A program made the translations under genes and the position numbers. Positions 35,226-44,694 of a stretch of 64,000 nucleotides of DNA are shown here, in pieces. Numbering within the stretch: position 1 is the first letter of the stretch; each line of letters starts with the position of its first letter. This DNA comes from an uncultured Lachnospiraceae bacterium. Lineage in GTDB: Bacteria; Bacillota; Clostridia; Lachnospirales; Lachnospiraceae. The stretch is taken from positions 1 to 64,000 of the forward strand of contig CAMNTM010000014.1 of assembly GCA_946558465.1 (NCBI GenBank), in the 5' to 3' direction. A model generated the notes under the pieces. The model searched no databases and was not told where the DNA came from. It was given only the letters and a program-made list of their open reading frames with translations.

Positions 35226-36735
35226 CTCCCTCACCTCCTGCAATTGCCTTCATAATTCCTTCCTGGGTCAGCTCGTCGCCCGTAATTTCACCGACCTTTT
35301 TACCGTCTCTTAATACTCCCATACGGGAACAGGTACGAAGCATCTCTTCTACCTCTGAAGAAATAAATGTCACAGCCATTCCCTCGTCCGCAAGATCCAG
35401 CACCAGTTTTTGAATCTCTGTCTTAGTTCCGATATCAATACCTCGTGTAGGCTCATCAAGAATCAGATATTCCGGATTCGTAAGAAGCCATCTTCCGATA
35501 ATTACCTTCTGCTGGTTACCGCCGGACAAGCTCTTAATTGGTGTCTCGCGGCTGGCTGTCTTAATCTGCAGAATATCAATGTATTTATCTGCCGCTTCCT
35601 CCATCTCCTTGCGGCTCATAAGCTTAAACATACCGCGCTTTGCCTGGAGTGCAATGATAATATTCTCTCTTACAGACAAATCTGCAATAATACCGTCTTT
35701 CTTACGGTCCTCCGGCAGATATGCCATACCGAGCTTCATGGCATCAAGCGGCGTATTAATCTTAACTTCCTTTCCGTTTACCTTAAGCTTTCCACTGTCC
35801 GGCTTATCTGCACCGTAGATGGCGCGCACCAGTTCGGAACGGCCTGAACCAAGAAGTCCTGTAAGACCTACAACCTCGCCCTTATTTACCGTAAAATCAA
35901 ACGGACGGATACTTCCCTTTCTTCCGATGCCTTCTGCTTCAATTACAGGTACAAATTCCTTCAGCTCACCGTGTGCACTCTTAATATCCGCCAGATCATC
36001 AAAGTCCTTGCCCATCATCTTTGCTACCAGCATAACTCTTGGAAGATCTTTTACTTCGTATTCTCCTACAAGCTCTCCGTTTCGAAGTACAGTAATCCGG
36101 TCACATACCGCATATACCTGCTCCAGGAAATGTGTAACAAAGATAATACCTACACCCTCTCCCCGCAGTCTTTTCATCAGCACAAAAAGCTTCTCAACCT
36201 CATCGTCATCAAGTGAGGAGGTAGGCTCATCTAAAATCAGTACTTTACACTGCATATCCACCGCACGTGCAATGGCAATCATCTGCTGCTTTGCCAATGA
36301 ACATTCTTCCAGCTTATCCGTAGCTTTGGCATCTATATCAAGGCTCTTCAGTAGTTCTGAAGACTTTTTATTCATTGTTTTCCAGTCAATAAAGCCTGCT
36401 TTTCTCGGCTCACGTCCGATAAAAAGATTTTCCGCTACCGTAAGGTTCGGACATAAGTTTACCTCCTGATACACGGTACTGATTCCTTCCTTCTGTGCAT
36501 CCTGAGGTGATTTGTTAATGATCGGTGCATCACTGCCTGACATTTTGATTTCTCCGGCTTCAAAATCATGTACACCAGTAAGCACCTTGATCAACGTGGA
36601 TTTACCCGCGCCATTTTCTCCCATAAGCGCATGTATCTCACCTTTTCTGAGAGTGAAGTCTACATGCTGCAATGCCTTAACGCCTGGGAATGTCTTCGAT
36701 ATATCCCGCATCGTAAGTACAACATTTTCTTCCAT
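35218..36735 (-). CDS. ytfR: Sugar ABC transporter ATP-binding protein with two nucleotide-binding domains (YtfR-like)
   Basis: 505 residues from the ATG after CAGGTGAG; the frame is open 16 codons upstream. The first domain has Walker A GENGAGKST and Walker B ILDEPTSSLD. The second has a degenerate Walker A, GLLGSGRSE, with signature LSGGNQQK and ILDEPTRGID. This asymmetric double ATPase is characteristic of the RbsA/XylG/YtfR family of monosaccharide importers. Confidence 0.9.
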   Translation of the reverse strand: MEENVVLTMRDISKTFPGVKALQHVDFTLRKGEIHALMGENGAGKSTLIKVLTGVHDFEAGEIKMSGSDAPIINKSPQDAQKEGISTVYQEVNLCPNLTVAENLFIGREPRKAGFIDWKTMNKKSSELLKSLDIDAKATDKLEECSLAKQQMIAIARAVDMQCKVLILDEPTSSLDDDEVEKLFVLMKRLRGEGVGIIFVTHFLEQVYAVCDRITVLRNGELVGEYEVKDLPRVMLVAKMMGKDFDDLADIKSAHGELKEFVPVIEAEGIGRKGSIRPFDFTVNKGEVVGLTGLLGSGRSELVRAIYGADKPDSGKLKVNGKEVKINTPLDAMKLGMAYLPEDRKKDGIIADLSVRENIIIALQAKRGMFKLMSRKEMEEAADKYIDILQIKTASRETPIKSLSGGNQQKVIIGRWLLTNPEYLILDEPTRGIDIGTKTEIQKLVLDLADEGMAVTFISSEVEEMLRTCSRMGVLRDGKKVGEITGDELTQEGIMKAIAGGEGDE

Positions 36736-36947
36736 ATTCGACTCACCTGCTTTCTCTTTTTCCATTTTAATTCCGCTCTGCATTATAACAATAAGAACAG
36801 CGCGGCAGCATATACAGGCTTGATATGCCTCATCTTTGCTCTACCGCGCCTTCTTTTTTCAGATTATGATCTACCCTTTATCCGACTGGTATATTCATTC
36901 CGGTATATTTCCTGTCTTGACTATCCATCGGAATATCCGGCAGTTCA

Positions 36948-36973
36948 AGCAGGAGCCTTTTTACGCTCCTGCT
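36948..36973 (-). promoter_or_regulatory. Intercistronic hairpin between ytfQ and ytfR
   Basis: Perfect 9-bp stem AGCAGGAGC / GCTCCTGCT with an 8-base loop, 12 bases after the binding-protein stop and without a T tail on the minus strand. Such hairpins protect the upstream message and raise the yield of binding protein over ATPase. The rest of the 249-base gap shows nothing else. Confidence 0.6.
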
Positions 36974-36984
36974 CTATGTAATTC

Positions 36985-38055
36985 TTAGTATTTACGTCCG
37001 TCTACAACATCCTGTGTAACCTCTGTTACTTCATACTCTTCGCCGTCGATTGTAACGGATGCTACGTCTGTACCATATGCAAAAATACCCTCGTCTACAT
37101 ATGCAATCTTCTCAAGCTCTTCGCCAGCTTCCAGCTTCTGAATCAGCTCTGCAACACGTGGTCCGTGAAGCGGGTTGCACTCTGTATTACAGATAATCTC
37201 GCCTGTCATTGTCATCTCAATACCAGCCTTTACAGTATCGAAGGAAAGTACAATGATATCTCCATCTGGTCCTACTGTCTTACCGGCAGCCTTGATAGCG
37301 TCGATAGCGCCAAATGCCTCGTTGTCGTTCTCGCAGTATACAACGTTGATGTTGTCATACTGTTTCAGCATGGACTCCATAACCTCCTGGCCCTTTGCCT
37401 GTGTAAACTCACCTGTCTGCTGTGCAACGATATTCCAGCCGTATTTGTCAGCTGCTTCTTCAAGTCCTTCTGTACGTCCAATCTGAGCAGAAGCACCGAT
37501 TGTACCCTGAATATGAGCAATATTAAGCTCTGTCATACCCTTAGCATCTGCATACGCCTTCAGCCACTCACAAGCCTTGTCTCCTTCAAGCTTGAAGTTA
37601 CCGCCTACATAAGATACAAATAAGCTGTCGTCAGATACATCTACCATACGGTCAACTGTGATAACCGGAATGTCAGCATCTTTTGCTTCCTGAAGAACTG
37701 TATCCCACCCTGTCTCTGTTACAGGTGCAAGAACGATATAATCCACTTCCTGCTGAATAAAGTTACGGATTGCTGTAATCTGATTTTCCTGTTTCTGCTG
37801 AGCATCGTCAAAGATCAACTCATAACCGTTTGCCTCGCTGAAGGTCTCCTTCATAGACTCAGAGTTTGCTGTACGCCAGTCAGACTCAGCGCCTACCTGT
37901 GCAAAACCAACAGTGATAAGATCGCCGCCGTCTCCGCTTTCCTCTGTTTTCTCTCCGCCGTCAGAAGCTTCCTTATTTCCGCCTCCGCCGCATCCCGCCA
38001 GCATAACTGCCATCATGGATACACACAACAAAGCACTTACAAGTTTTCTTTTCAT
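36985..38055 (-). CDS. ytfQ: Sugar ABC transporter substrate-binding lipoprotein (YtfQ-like)
   Basis: 356 residues. Lipoprotein signal with lipobox LAGC near residue 22, then a low-complexity Gly/Glu linker. The mature part is a type I periplasmic-binding fold of the YtfQ group (VGFAQVGAESDWRTANSESM, GTIGASAQIGRTEG, YCENDNEAFGAIDAIKAAG, CNTECNPLHGPRVAEL). YtfQ of E. coli binds galactofuranose; clustering with ara genes and the absence of other sugar uptake genes suggest arabinose or arabinofuranose, which is inference. Confidence 0.88.
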   Translation of the reverse strand: MKRKLVSALLCVSMMAVMLAGCGGGGNKEASDGGEKTEESGDGGDLITVGFAQVGAESDWRTANSESMKETFSEANGYELIFDDAQQKQENQITAIRNFIQQEVDYIVLAPVTETGWDTVLQEAKDADIPVITVDRMVDVSDDSLFVSYVGGNFKLEGDKACEWLKAYADAKGMTELNIAHIQGTIGASAQIGRTEGLEEAADKYGWNIVAQQTGEFTQAKGQEVMESMLKQYDNINVVYCENDNEAFGAIDAIKAAGKTVGPDGDIIVLSFDTVKAGIEMTMTGEIICNTECNPLHGPRVAELIQKLEAGEELEKIAYVDEGIFAYGTDVASVTIDGEEYEVTEVTQDVVDGRKY

Positions 38056-38170
38056 GGTAAAATTCCTCCCTTTTCTTTTTTTGCCATTTACTGGCTGTGA
38101 TTATAGAATACAGGAATTCTTCAAAAAAAAATACGGACTTCCTTTGGGAATAAGTACAATTTTTTACTAG

Positions 38171-38192
38171 ATTATAAACAAATTGTAAACAA
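38171..38192 (-). promoter_or_regulatory. Two tandem 11-bp repeats upstream of ytfQ, candidate YesN sites
   Basis: On the minus strand TTGTTTACAAT is followed directly by TTGTTTATAAT (one difference), one helical turn apart, about 115 bases before ytfQ. The second copy contains a TATAAT. Another TATAAT near 38104 lacks a -35, which suits an activator. AraC-type response regulators often bind such direct repeats. Confidence 0.5.
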
Positions 38193-38228
38193 TCCCACAA
38201 AGAAAGTTCGTTTTTTTACGCAAAAGGT

Positions 38229-39674
38229 TTACTTTTTTACTGCCGGAAGTATAATCTCCACTTCTGTCCATTCCCCATACACACTATTTATCCGAAGACC
38301 ATACTGAGCTCCGTAATTTAACCGTACACGCTGTTCCACATTAAACAGCCCGAATCCAGAAGGATTTTCATAATCCTGAAGGTCCCCTGCAATCACCTTC
38401 TTTATATAATCAAGCTTTTCAGGTTTAATTCCCATACCGTCATCTCGCACCGTAAGCACCAGAGTATCTTCTTCTTTCTTTCCTTCCACCAGAATATGCC
38501 CCAGTCTTCTCTTATTTTTAATCCCATGATAGAGTGCATTTTCTACCAATGGCTGCAGAGTCATCTTCAGTATTTGATATTCGTGCAGCTCTTCCGGAAT
38601 CCGTATCTCATACTCCAAAATGTCCCGATAACGAAACTGCTGAATCTTCAGATAACTTTTAATATGTACTTCCTCATCCCCGACAGACACAAAATCCCTT
38701 CCCTTACTCAGAGTCGTCCGGAAAAAATCCGACAAGGCGCTTACCATATAGACAACCTGTTCCTTTTCACCCGATTCTGCCAGCCATATAATTGCATCCA
38801 GTGTATTATACAAAAAATGTGGATTAATCTGTGCCTGCAGAAGCTTAAGCTCTGTAGCCTTGAGGTTCATCTGCTCTACCCGGATGCCTTCTACCAGATT
38901 GCCAATCTGCTCTACCATCTGGTTAAAGCTCACACTGAGCTGTACCAGCTCATCTCCGCTCTCCTCCCGCACACGGACACCGAAGTTACCACTTCCGGCC
39001 ACCTTTGTCACCTCACATAGATTTCGAATAGGCTCTGTAATTCCTACCATAATCTTCCTGCTGATGAAAAACGCGGCCGCAAGTATCACTGTGAAAATAA
39101 TACCGACCATCTGCACCGCTCTGTTTACATCCCTCCGAATATCTCCGCGCAGGACTTCCAGATTTCTTGTCTGGTCATAAATATACGTCTGAATCTGCTC
39201 CTGAATCAGATTCGTCAAAATACGTATATTTACATCCAGCCGTTCCATATTCAAATCATAGGTGCCGCTGACAAATGCATCCGCCTCGATCTCCTCTACC
39301 CTGTCTTCCAGTGTATTCAGGTTCTTAAGAATCCGTTTTAATTGATTTTTCGCATATTCTTCATCTGTAATCTCATACAGATTCTGAAACATCTTTCTGG
39401 CATCGTCAATCATTACATGTGGCTGTTCCGTATCAACCAGCTCCTCTGCACGCTCAACATTTGCCGCAATAATATACATGATGTAATCCAAATCATCCTT
39501 AAAATTAAAATTATATGTGTTCGCCATTGTAATTCTGCTTACAATAGCATCGTACCTGTCTGAAAAACGGTTAATCGTAATCATCAGATACAGGATCATA
39601 ACTACCAGCGGCACCAGACACACCAGTACCAGTATATACAGACGCTTTTTCAGCGGAGAAATCTTTTTCCACAT
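38229..39674 (-). CDS. Two-component sensor histidine kinase (YesM/LytS-like)
   Basis: 481 residues. N-terminal transmembrane helix (about 11-33), an extracytoplasmic helical domain of about 160 residues, a second helix near 190-208, a HAMP domain, then the His_kinase motif QINPHFLYNTLDAI and an ATPase domain with LVENALYHG, RDDGMGI and GFGLFNVEQRV. It probably senses a sugar or a binding protein outside the cell. It is encoded 12 bases after its response regulator and directly upstream of the ytf transporter. Confidence 0.92.
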   Translation of the reverse strand: MWKKISPLKKRLYILVLVCLVPLVVMILYLMITINRFSDRYDAIVSRITMANTYNFNFKDDLDYIMYIIAANVERAEELVDTEQPHVMIDDARKMFQNLYEITDEEYAKNQLKRILKNLNTLEDRVEEIEADAFVSGTYDLNMERLDVNIRILTNLIQEQIQTYIYDQTRNLEVLRGDIRRDVNRAVQMVGIIFTVILAAAFFISRKIMVGITEPIRNLCEVTKVAGSGNFGVRVREESGDELVQLSVSFNQMVEQIGNLVEGIRVEQMNLKATELKLLQAQINPHFLYNTLDAIIWLAESGEKEQVVYMVSALSDFFRTTLSKGRDFVSVGDEEVHIKSYLKIQQFRYRDILEYEIRIPEELHEYQILKMTLQPLVENALYHGIKNKRRLGHILVEGKKEEDTLVLTVRDDGMGIKPEKLDYIKKVIAGDLQDYENPSGFGLFNVEQRVRLNYGAQYGLRINSVYGEWTEVEIILPAVKK

Positions 39675-39686
39675 ATCTTATCCCTC

Positions 39687-41303
39687 TTATGTCTGTGAGC
39701 GGAACTCTCTAGGAGTACACCCCTGCGTTTTCTTAAATAAATAACTAAAATAATGTGAATCCTTATATCCCACCGCATAAGCAATCTCTGCAGTCTTCAT
39801 GGAGGTAGAACGCAGAAGTTCCTTTGCTTTTCCCATGCGGACATCCGTAAGAAATTCAATAAATGTTTTTCCTGTTTCCTGACTGAAAATCGTACTGAAA
39901 TGATTTGGACTAAGATTTACGCTGGCAGCTACTGTATTCAGAGATATTTCCTCATTTCCAAAATTCTGCTCAATGTACGTCTTCGCCTCCTTTAAAAGCT
40001 GGCTGTATCTTTGCTTTGAAACGGCTTCCCTCAAAAAAATCGTCGTTTCTAAAATATTTTTCAGATACTCCTTCGTCTGCTCCACCGTAGAAAGCACGCT
40101 TTCCATCTCCTTAAAATCTCCGCACCTTACCACCAGCTCCTCCGATGCATAGCCAAGTCCCTCAAGCACTGATACCGCTGTCAGGTAAATATCCATCGCC
40201 ACATATTGTCTAAAAAGCAAAGACTGTATATTATTTTTACCCAGACTTTCAAAATACTCGTCGATGAAATGAATTCCCTCTCCTTTCAATCCCGTCTTTA
40301 AAAATTTTTCTGTGATCCTTCTGTCCATCTTTTCAATCTGCAGAGAGCTTAGACTCAATTCTGAATTTTCCTCTATCTTCTCCGTAATCTCTTCATTATC
40401 AATAATCTGATTCCATTCCTTTAGATATCGATATGCAAATACTCTCTCTGCTTCTTCCATAGACTCCTTCACATTTCCAAGCCTGAGCACAATATTTCCC
40501 ACAGCGCCGAAATACTCTGCTTTAGCCGGGCATTCATCCACTATTTTCCTGATTTCCTCTCTCAATCCCTCTATCTCATTGTTCATCTGCGCTTCATCCT
40601 CTGCCAGGCATAAAACTGCCCAGCCCTCTATTCCACGCCGGAAATAATGCATATTACTTTTGCTGTCAAGCAGGCTTTCCACCTTTGCCGATACCTCTGC
40701 CAGCTGTTTTTGTTCATCTGCATCTCCTGATGAACTCGAAATTTTCAACAGAACTGTATTGTACATCCCTGCACTTAAATCAATTCCCACCTGCTTTCCC
40801 TGTTCCAGAATCTCAAGCACCGACAGACTCTGAGACATCACACGGCTCAGGAATTCAGCCTTCTCATACTGCCTGTTCTCCTGCATGTCATCCTCGTACT
40901 TTTTTAGAAGCTCGCGCTCCTCGCGCTCCTGGTAAATAGATACAGTTACCTCCTTAAGCACCTCTAAAAGCTTTGCAGAAGAAATCGGCTTTAACAGGTA
41001 TTCTGCCACCCTGAGTTTAATTGCACTTTTGGCATATTCAAACTCATCGTAACCGCTCAAAATCAATATTTTTATATCTGGAAGCTCCTGCTTAACTAAA
41101 CGGCTTAATTCCAGTCCATCCATAAAAGGCATCCGGATATCCGTGATAAGAATGTCGGGCTTTGTCTTCAGAATCATCGGATAGGCCAGCTCTCCGTCTC
41201 CTGCTTCCCCGACAAATTCATACCCTTCCTTTTTCCACTCGATACTGTTCTTGATCCCGTTTCTAATTACAATCTCATCTTCCACTAAAAATACTTTTAT
41301 CAT
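39687..41303 (-). CDS. Response regulator with AraC-type DNA-binding domain (YesN-like)
   Basis: 538 residues. The receiver domain has phosphoacceptor D55 in ITDIRMPFMDG. A long middle domain (about 140-430) is typical of YesN proteins. The C-terminal AraC helix-turn-helix pair ends GYKDSHYFSYLFKKTQGCTPREFR. The ATG overlaps the tex stop by one base (TAATG). The likely target is the ytfQ promoter downstream of yesM. Confidence 0.92.
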   Translation of the reverse strand: MIKVFLVEDEIVIRNGIKNSIEWKKEGYEFVGEAGDGELAYPMILKTKPDILITDIRMPFMDGLELSRLVKQELPDIKILILSGYDEFEYAKSAIKLRVAEYLLKPISSAKLLEVLKEVTVSIYQEREERELLKKYEDDMQENRQYEKAEFLSRVMSQSLSVLEILEQGKQVGIDLSAGMYNTVLLKISSSSGDADEQKQLAEVSAKVESLLDSKSNMHYFRRGIEGWAVLCLAEDEAQMNNEIEGLREEIRKIVDECPAKAEYFGAVGNIVLRLGNVKESMEEAERVFAYRYLKEWNQIIDNEEITEKIEENSELSLSSLQIEKMDRRITEKFLKTGLKGEGIHFIDEYFESLGKNNIQSLLFRQYVAMDIYLTAVSVLEGLGYASEELVVRCGDFKEMESVLSTVEQTKEYLKNILETTIFLREAVSKQRYSQLLKEAKTYIEQNFGNEEISLNTVAASVNLSPNHFSTIFSQETGKTFIEFLTDVRMGKAKELLRSTSMKTAEIAYAVGYKDSHYFSYLFKKTQGCTPREFRSQT

Positions 41304-43459
41304 TATGAGATTCCCTTCATTGTCAGCTGAATACGCTTTTTCTTAAGGTCTACGCTCATTACCTTCACATCTACGATATCTCCGACGCTTACTGCTTCCA
41401 GCGGATGTTTAATATATTTTTTATCCGTGATCTGAGAAATATGCACGAGGCCGTCCTGGTGAACACCAATATCCACAAATACACCGAAATCAATTACATT
41501 CCGTACCGTCCCTTTCAAAATCATGCCCTCTGTCAGGTCCTTCATCTCCAGGACATCTGTCCGCAGAATCGGTTTCGGCATCTCGTCTCTTGGATCACGA
41601 GCCGGCTTCTCTAATTCTTTCACAATATCCCTAAGCGTAATCTCTCCGACTCCAAGCTCTTTTGCCAGCCTTTTGTAATCCCGGATAGTCAGCGAAAGTC
41701 CCGTAAGCTTTCCGCCTCTTATGTCTTCCGGTGCAAAGCCCTGCTTTTTAAGAAGCTTTTCTGCCGCCTCATAGGATTCCGGATGGACACTCGTCCCGTC
41801 AAGAGGATTATCACCGCCCTGAATCCGCATAAACCCGGCACACTGCTCATAAGCCTTAGGTCCAAGCTTCGCCACCTTAAGAAGCTGTTTCCGATTTGCA
41901 AATCTCCCATTCTCTTCCCGGTAGACAACAATATTTTTAGCAATCGTACTTGTAATGCCGGAGATATAAGATAAAAGCGGCGCAGACGCTGTATTTAAAT
42001 CTACCCCTACTTTATTCACACAGTCCTCCACAACTCCTGATAAAGCCTCACTCAGCTTCTTCTGATTCATATCATGCTGATACTGCCCCACTCCGATGGA
42101 CTTCGGGTCAATCTTCACCAGCTCGGCCAGCGGATCCTGCAGCCTCCTTGCAATAGATGTGGCGCTTCTCTGCCCTACATCAAACTTCGGAAATTCTTCA
42201 CTCGCCAGCTTGCTTGCCGAATACACGGAAGCTCCCGCCTCATTCACAATTACATACTGAACCTTTTCCGGAATCTCCTTTAAAAGCTCTACGATAAACA
42301 TCTCGGATTCACGTGAAGCAGTTCCGTTTCCTACAGAAATCAATGTAATATTATATTTCCTGATAATTTTTTTCAGCAAATCCTTTGCCGCCTGTATTTT
42401 CTGCGGCGTTGTAGGCGCTGTCGGATAGATAACTGTGGTTCCGATTACTTTGCCTGTAGGATCTACCACTGCCAGCTTACAGCCTGTACGAAATGCCGGG
42501 TCCCAGCCAAGCACTGTCTGTCCCACAATCGGCGGCTGCATAAGAAGCTGCTCCAGATTCTTTCCAAACACCTCAATGGCACCATTTTCCGCCTTCTCCG
42601 TCAGCTCATTTCGAATCTCCCGTTCAATCGCCGGTGCAATCAGACGCCTGTAGCTGTCCTCCACCGTCTCTCTTAGGACAGGAGTCGTATATGGATTGTC
42701 CGAATGAATCGTCTTTTTCTCCAGATATCGTATGATATCCTCCTCCGGAGCCTCTATCTTTACTGTCAAAAGCTTTTCCTTCTCCCCGCGGTTCAATGCA
42801 AGCGTACGGTGCCCTGCAAGACGGCTTACCGGCTCTTCAAAATCGTAGTACATCTCATAAACGGATTCTTCCTTCTCATCCTTCGCTGCTGAGATAATCT
42901 TCCCCTTCTGCATTGTAATCTTTCGAATCCACATCCGGTAATCAGCCTCATCAGAAATACTCTCTGCAATGATATCCTTCGCTCCTGCAATGGCCTCCTG
43001 GACCGTCTTCACATCCTTTTCTTCATCTATATAAGCCTCCGCCAGCACCTCTAATGGCTCTTCTGCCTTCTGAAGTGTAATCAGGACAGCAAACGGCTCC
43101 AGTCCCTTCTCCTTAGCTATTGTCGCACGGGTCCTGCGCTTCGGACGGTAAGGACGGTATAAGTCCTCCACAACCACCAGCGTCTCCGCTGCCAGAATCT
43201 GATTCCTAAGCTCCTCTGTAAGCTTCCCTTGTTCTTCAATACTCCCAAGCACCTGCTCCTTTTTTTCCTCCAGATTTCTAAGGTATGTAAGCCGTTCATG
43301 TAGCTTTCTCAGCTGCTCATCATCCAGAGTTCCTGTTGCTTCCTTGCGGTATCTGGCAATAAAGGGAATTGTATTGCCCTCGTCGATTAATTTTACTGCA
43401 GCATCTACCTGCCACCTCTTTACTGCCAGCTCTTCAGTAATTTTTTGATTGATGTCCAT
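41303..43459 (-). CDS. tex: Tex-family S1 RNA-binding transcription accessory protein
   Basis: 718 residues from the ATG after AAAGGG; the frame is open 37 codons upstream without support. Domain order is typical: Tex N-terminal helical region, YqgF-like nuclease fold (VLGWDPAFRTGCKLAVVDPTG), HhH pair (ISGITSTIAKNIVVYREENG) and a C-terminal S1 domain (GTVRNVIDFGVFVDIGVHQDGLVHIS). Tex interacts with RNA polymerase and RNA. Overlap with yesN suggests co-transcription of a housekeeping gene with the two-component system. Confidence 0.95.
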   Translation of the reverse strand: MDINQKITEELAVKRWQVDAAVKLIDEGNTIPFIARYRKEATGTLDDEQLRKLHERLTYLRNLEEKKEQVLGSIEEQGKLTEELRNQILAAETLVVVEDLYRPYRPKRRTRATIAKEKGLEPFAVLITLQKAEEPLEVLAEAYIDEEKDVKTVQEAIAGAKDIIAESISDEADYRMWIRKITMQKGKIISAAKDEKEESVYEMYYDFEEPVSRLAGHRTLALNRGEKEKLLTVKIEAPEEDIIRYLEKKTIHSDNPYTTPVLRETVEDSYRRLIAPAIEREIRNELTEKAENGAIEVFGKNLEQLLMQPPIVGQTVLGWDPAFRTGCKLAVVDPTGKVIGTTVIYPTAPTTPQKIQAAKDLLKKIIRKYNITLISVGNGTASRESEMFIVELLKEIPEKVQYVIVNEAGASVYSASKLASEEFPKFDVGQRSATSIARRLQDPLAELVKIDPKSIGVGQYQHDMNQKKLSEALSGVVEDCVNKVGVDLNTASAPLLSYISGITSTIAKNIVVYREENGRFANRKQLLKVAKLGPKAYEQCAGFMRIQGGDNPLDGTSVHPESYEAAEKLLKKQGFAPEDIRGGKLTGLSLTIRDYKRLAKELGVGEITLRDIVKELEKPARDPRDEMPKPILRTDVLEMKDLTEGMILKGTVRNVIDFGVFVDIGVHQDGLVHISQITDKKYIKHPLEAVSVGDIVDVKVMSVDLKKKRIQLTMKGIS

Positions 43460-43528
43460 AACTTTATCCCTTTCTTGTTTCCTGAATACAACAAAATCAC
43501 ATCGTCCTAATAAAATATGACTATTCGC

Positions 43529-43557
43529 ATTATAACTGAATTCTCCGCCACATGCAA
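43529..43557 (-). promoter_or_regulatory. Promoter of tex (and perhaps yesN-yesM)
   Basis: Minus strand: TTGCAT (43552-43557), 17 bases, TATAAT (43529-43534); the start falls about 63 bases before tex. Confidence 0.75.
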
Positions 43558-43606
43558 TATTACAGTCCACAGTTCACCCACCGCCTTCAGAGCCTGCTCT
43601 GTTTTC

Positions 43607-43635
43607 TTGAAAAATGTAGTTTTTCGTGCTATAAT
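43607..43635 (+). promoter_or_regulatory. Promoter of the tetR-type gene
   Basis: TTGAAA (43607-43612), 17 bases, TATAAT (43630-43635), about 50 bases before the ATG. Confidence 0.75.
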
Positions 43636-43684
43636 CAAAGCATATTCAGCTCTGTACATAACGCCTTAAAGGAGTTTCTTTAAA

Positions 43685-44275
43685 ATGAAAGAATTATCAA
43701 AGCAGCAGTTAAAATCAAAAGAAACAAAAGCCAGGATATTTCGTGCTGCAAAGCATATTCTCCAAAAAAAAGGATATGAAGAATTATCAATTAAAAATAT
43801 ATGCGAGGAGGCCGGCGTATCTAATGGAAGCTTTTATCACCATTTCAAAACAAAGGATGACCTCCTCTCTTACTATATAGAAGAACAGCCCAGTATTAAT
43901 CCGGATCTTTTAGATCTTCCCAAAACCGCAGAGGAAGCAAAATCTGCGATTATATATGTTTATCTTAATTACGTACACTACTGCGAAGAACTGGGTGTGG
44001 AATTTATATCAAATTATTATACACCCAAAAACCAGTCTTTGAATCCGCTTATTCGCACGGAACGCTCCTATCCGATTGTTACAGTTCATAATTATATGGA
44101 AAAATGTATCAAAGAGGGAATTATTATGCCTCGGATTAATCTGGAGGATATGACTACCGATATTCGTATGATTGTTATCGGAAATGTGTTTGAATGGTGC
44201 CTGAAGGGAGGACAGGCTGACTTTGAAGGAAATATGAAACGATCGCTGGAAGGATATCTGGATGGGGTGTTTTAA
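43685..44275 (+). CDS. TetR/AcrR-family transcriptional regulator
   Basis: 196 residues. The N-terminal HTH is canonical (IFRAAKHILQKKGYEELSIK, then EEAGVSNGSFYHHFKTKDDL). The C-terminal ligand domain ends LKGGQADFEGNMKRSLEGYL, resembling regulators found across Clostridia; the ligand is unknown. It is monocistronic, divergent from tex and followed by a repeat array, so its targets cannot be inferred from neighbours. Confidence 0.88.
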   Translation: MKELSKQQLKSKETKARIFRAAKHILQKKGYEELSIKNICEEAGVSNGSFYHHFKTKDDLLSYYIEEQPSINPDLLDLPKTAEEAKSAIIYVYLNYVHYCEELGVEFISNYYTPKNQSLNPLIRTERSYPIVTVHNYMEKCIKEGIIMPRINLEDMTTDIRMIVIGNVFEWCLKGGQADFEGNMKRSLEGYLDGVF

Positions 44276-44283
44276 TATATTTC

Positions 44284-44694
44284 TCCGCACGCTCGGCCCG
44301 CGCTATTCGCAAAACCGCACCTTTGGTGCTTTCCGCCTCTTACGCGGCTCCTTTTGCTCATAAGAAGGCGCTCTCTCGGAGAAGACATATGCTCGTAATT
44401 TTGTGCGAGCACATCCTTTCTTCGCACGCTCGGCCCGCGCTATTCGCAAAACCGCACCTTTGGTGCTTTCCGCCGCTCACGCGGCTCCTTTTGCTCATAA
44501 GAAGGCGCTCTCTTGGAGAAGACATATGCTCGTAATTTTGTGCGAGCACATCCTTTCTCCGCACGCTCGGCCCGCGCTATTCGCAAAACCGCACCTTCGG
44601 TGCTTTCCGCCTCTTACGCGGCTCCTTTTGCTCATAAGAAGGCGCTCTCTCGGAGAAGACATATGCTCGTAATTTTGTGCGAGCACAAATTACG
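44284..44694 (+). repeat. Three tandem copies of a 137-bp repeat
   Basis: The copies run about 44284-44420, 44421-44557 and 44558-44694; the landmark GCTCGGCCCGCGCTATTCGC recurs at 44291, 44428 and 44565, exactly 137 bp apart. Each unit contains a core of about 75 bp (from GCGCTATTCGC to AAGGCGCTC) followed by a spacer with GAGAAGACATATGCTCGTAA and TGCGAGCACATCC. Differences between copies are few and include a transition (CTCTTACGC against CGCTCACGC). Several short ORFs in both directions arise from the periodic sequence and are not considered genes. This fills most of the 632-base gap between the tetR-type gene and the dagK-like gene. Confidence 0.95.

Noticed and set aside
44284..44694. 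CRISPR array
   Set aside because: The whole 137-bp unit is conserved, with no unique spacers, and no cas genes are present.
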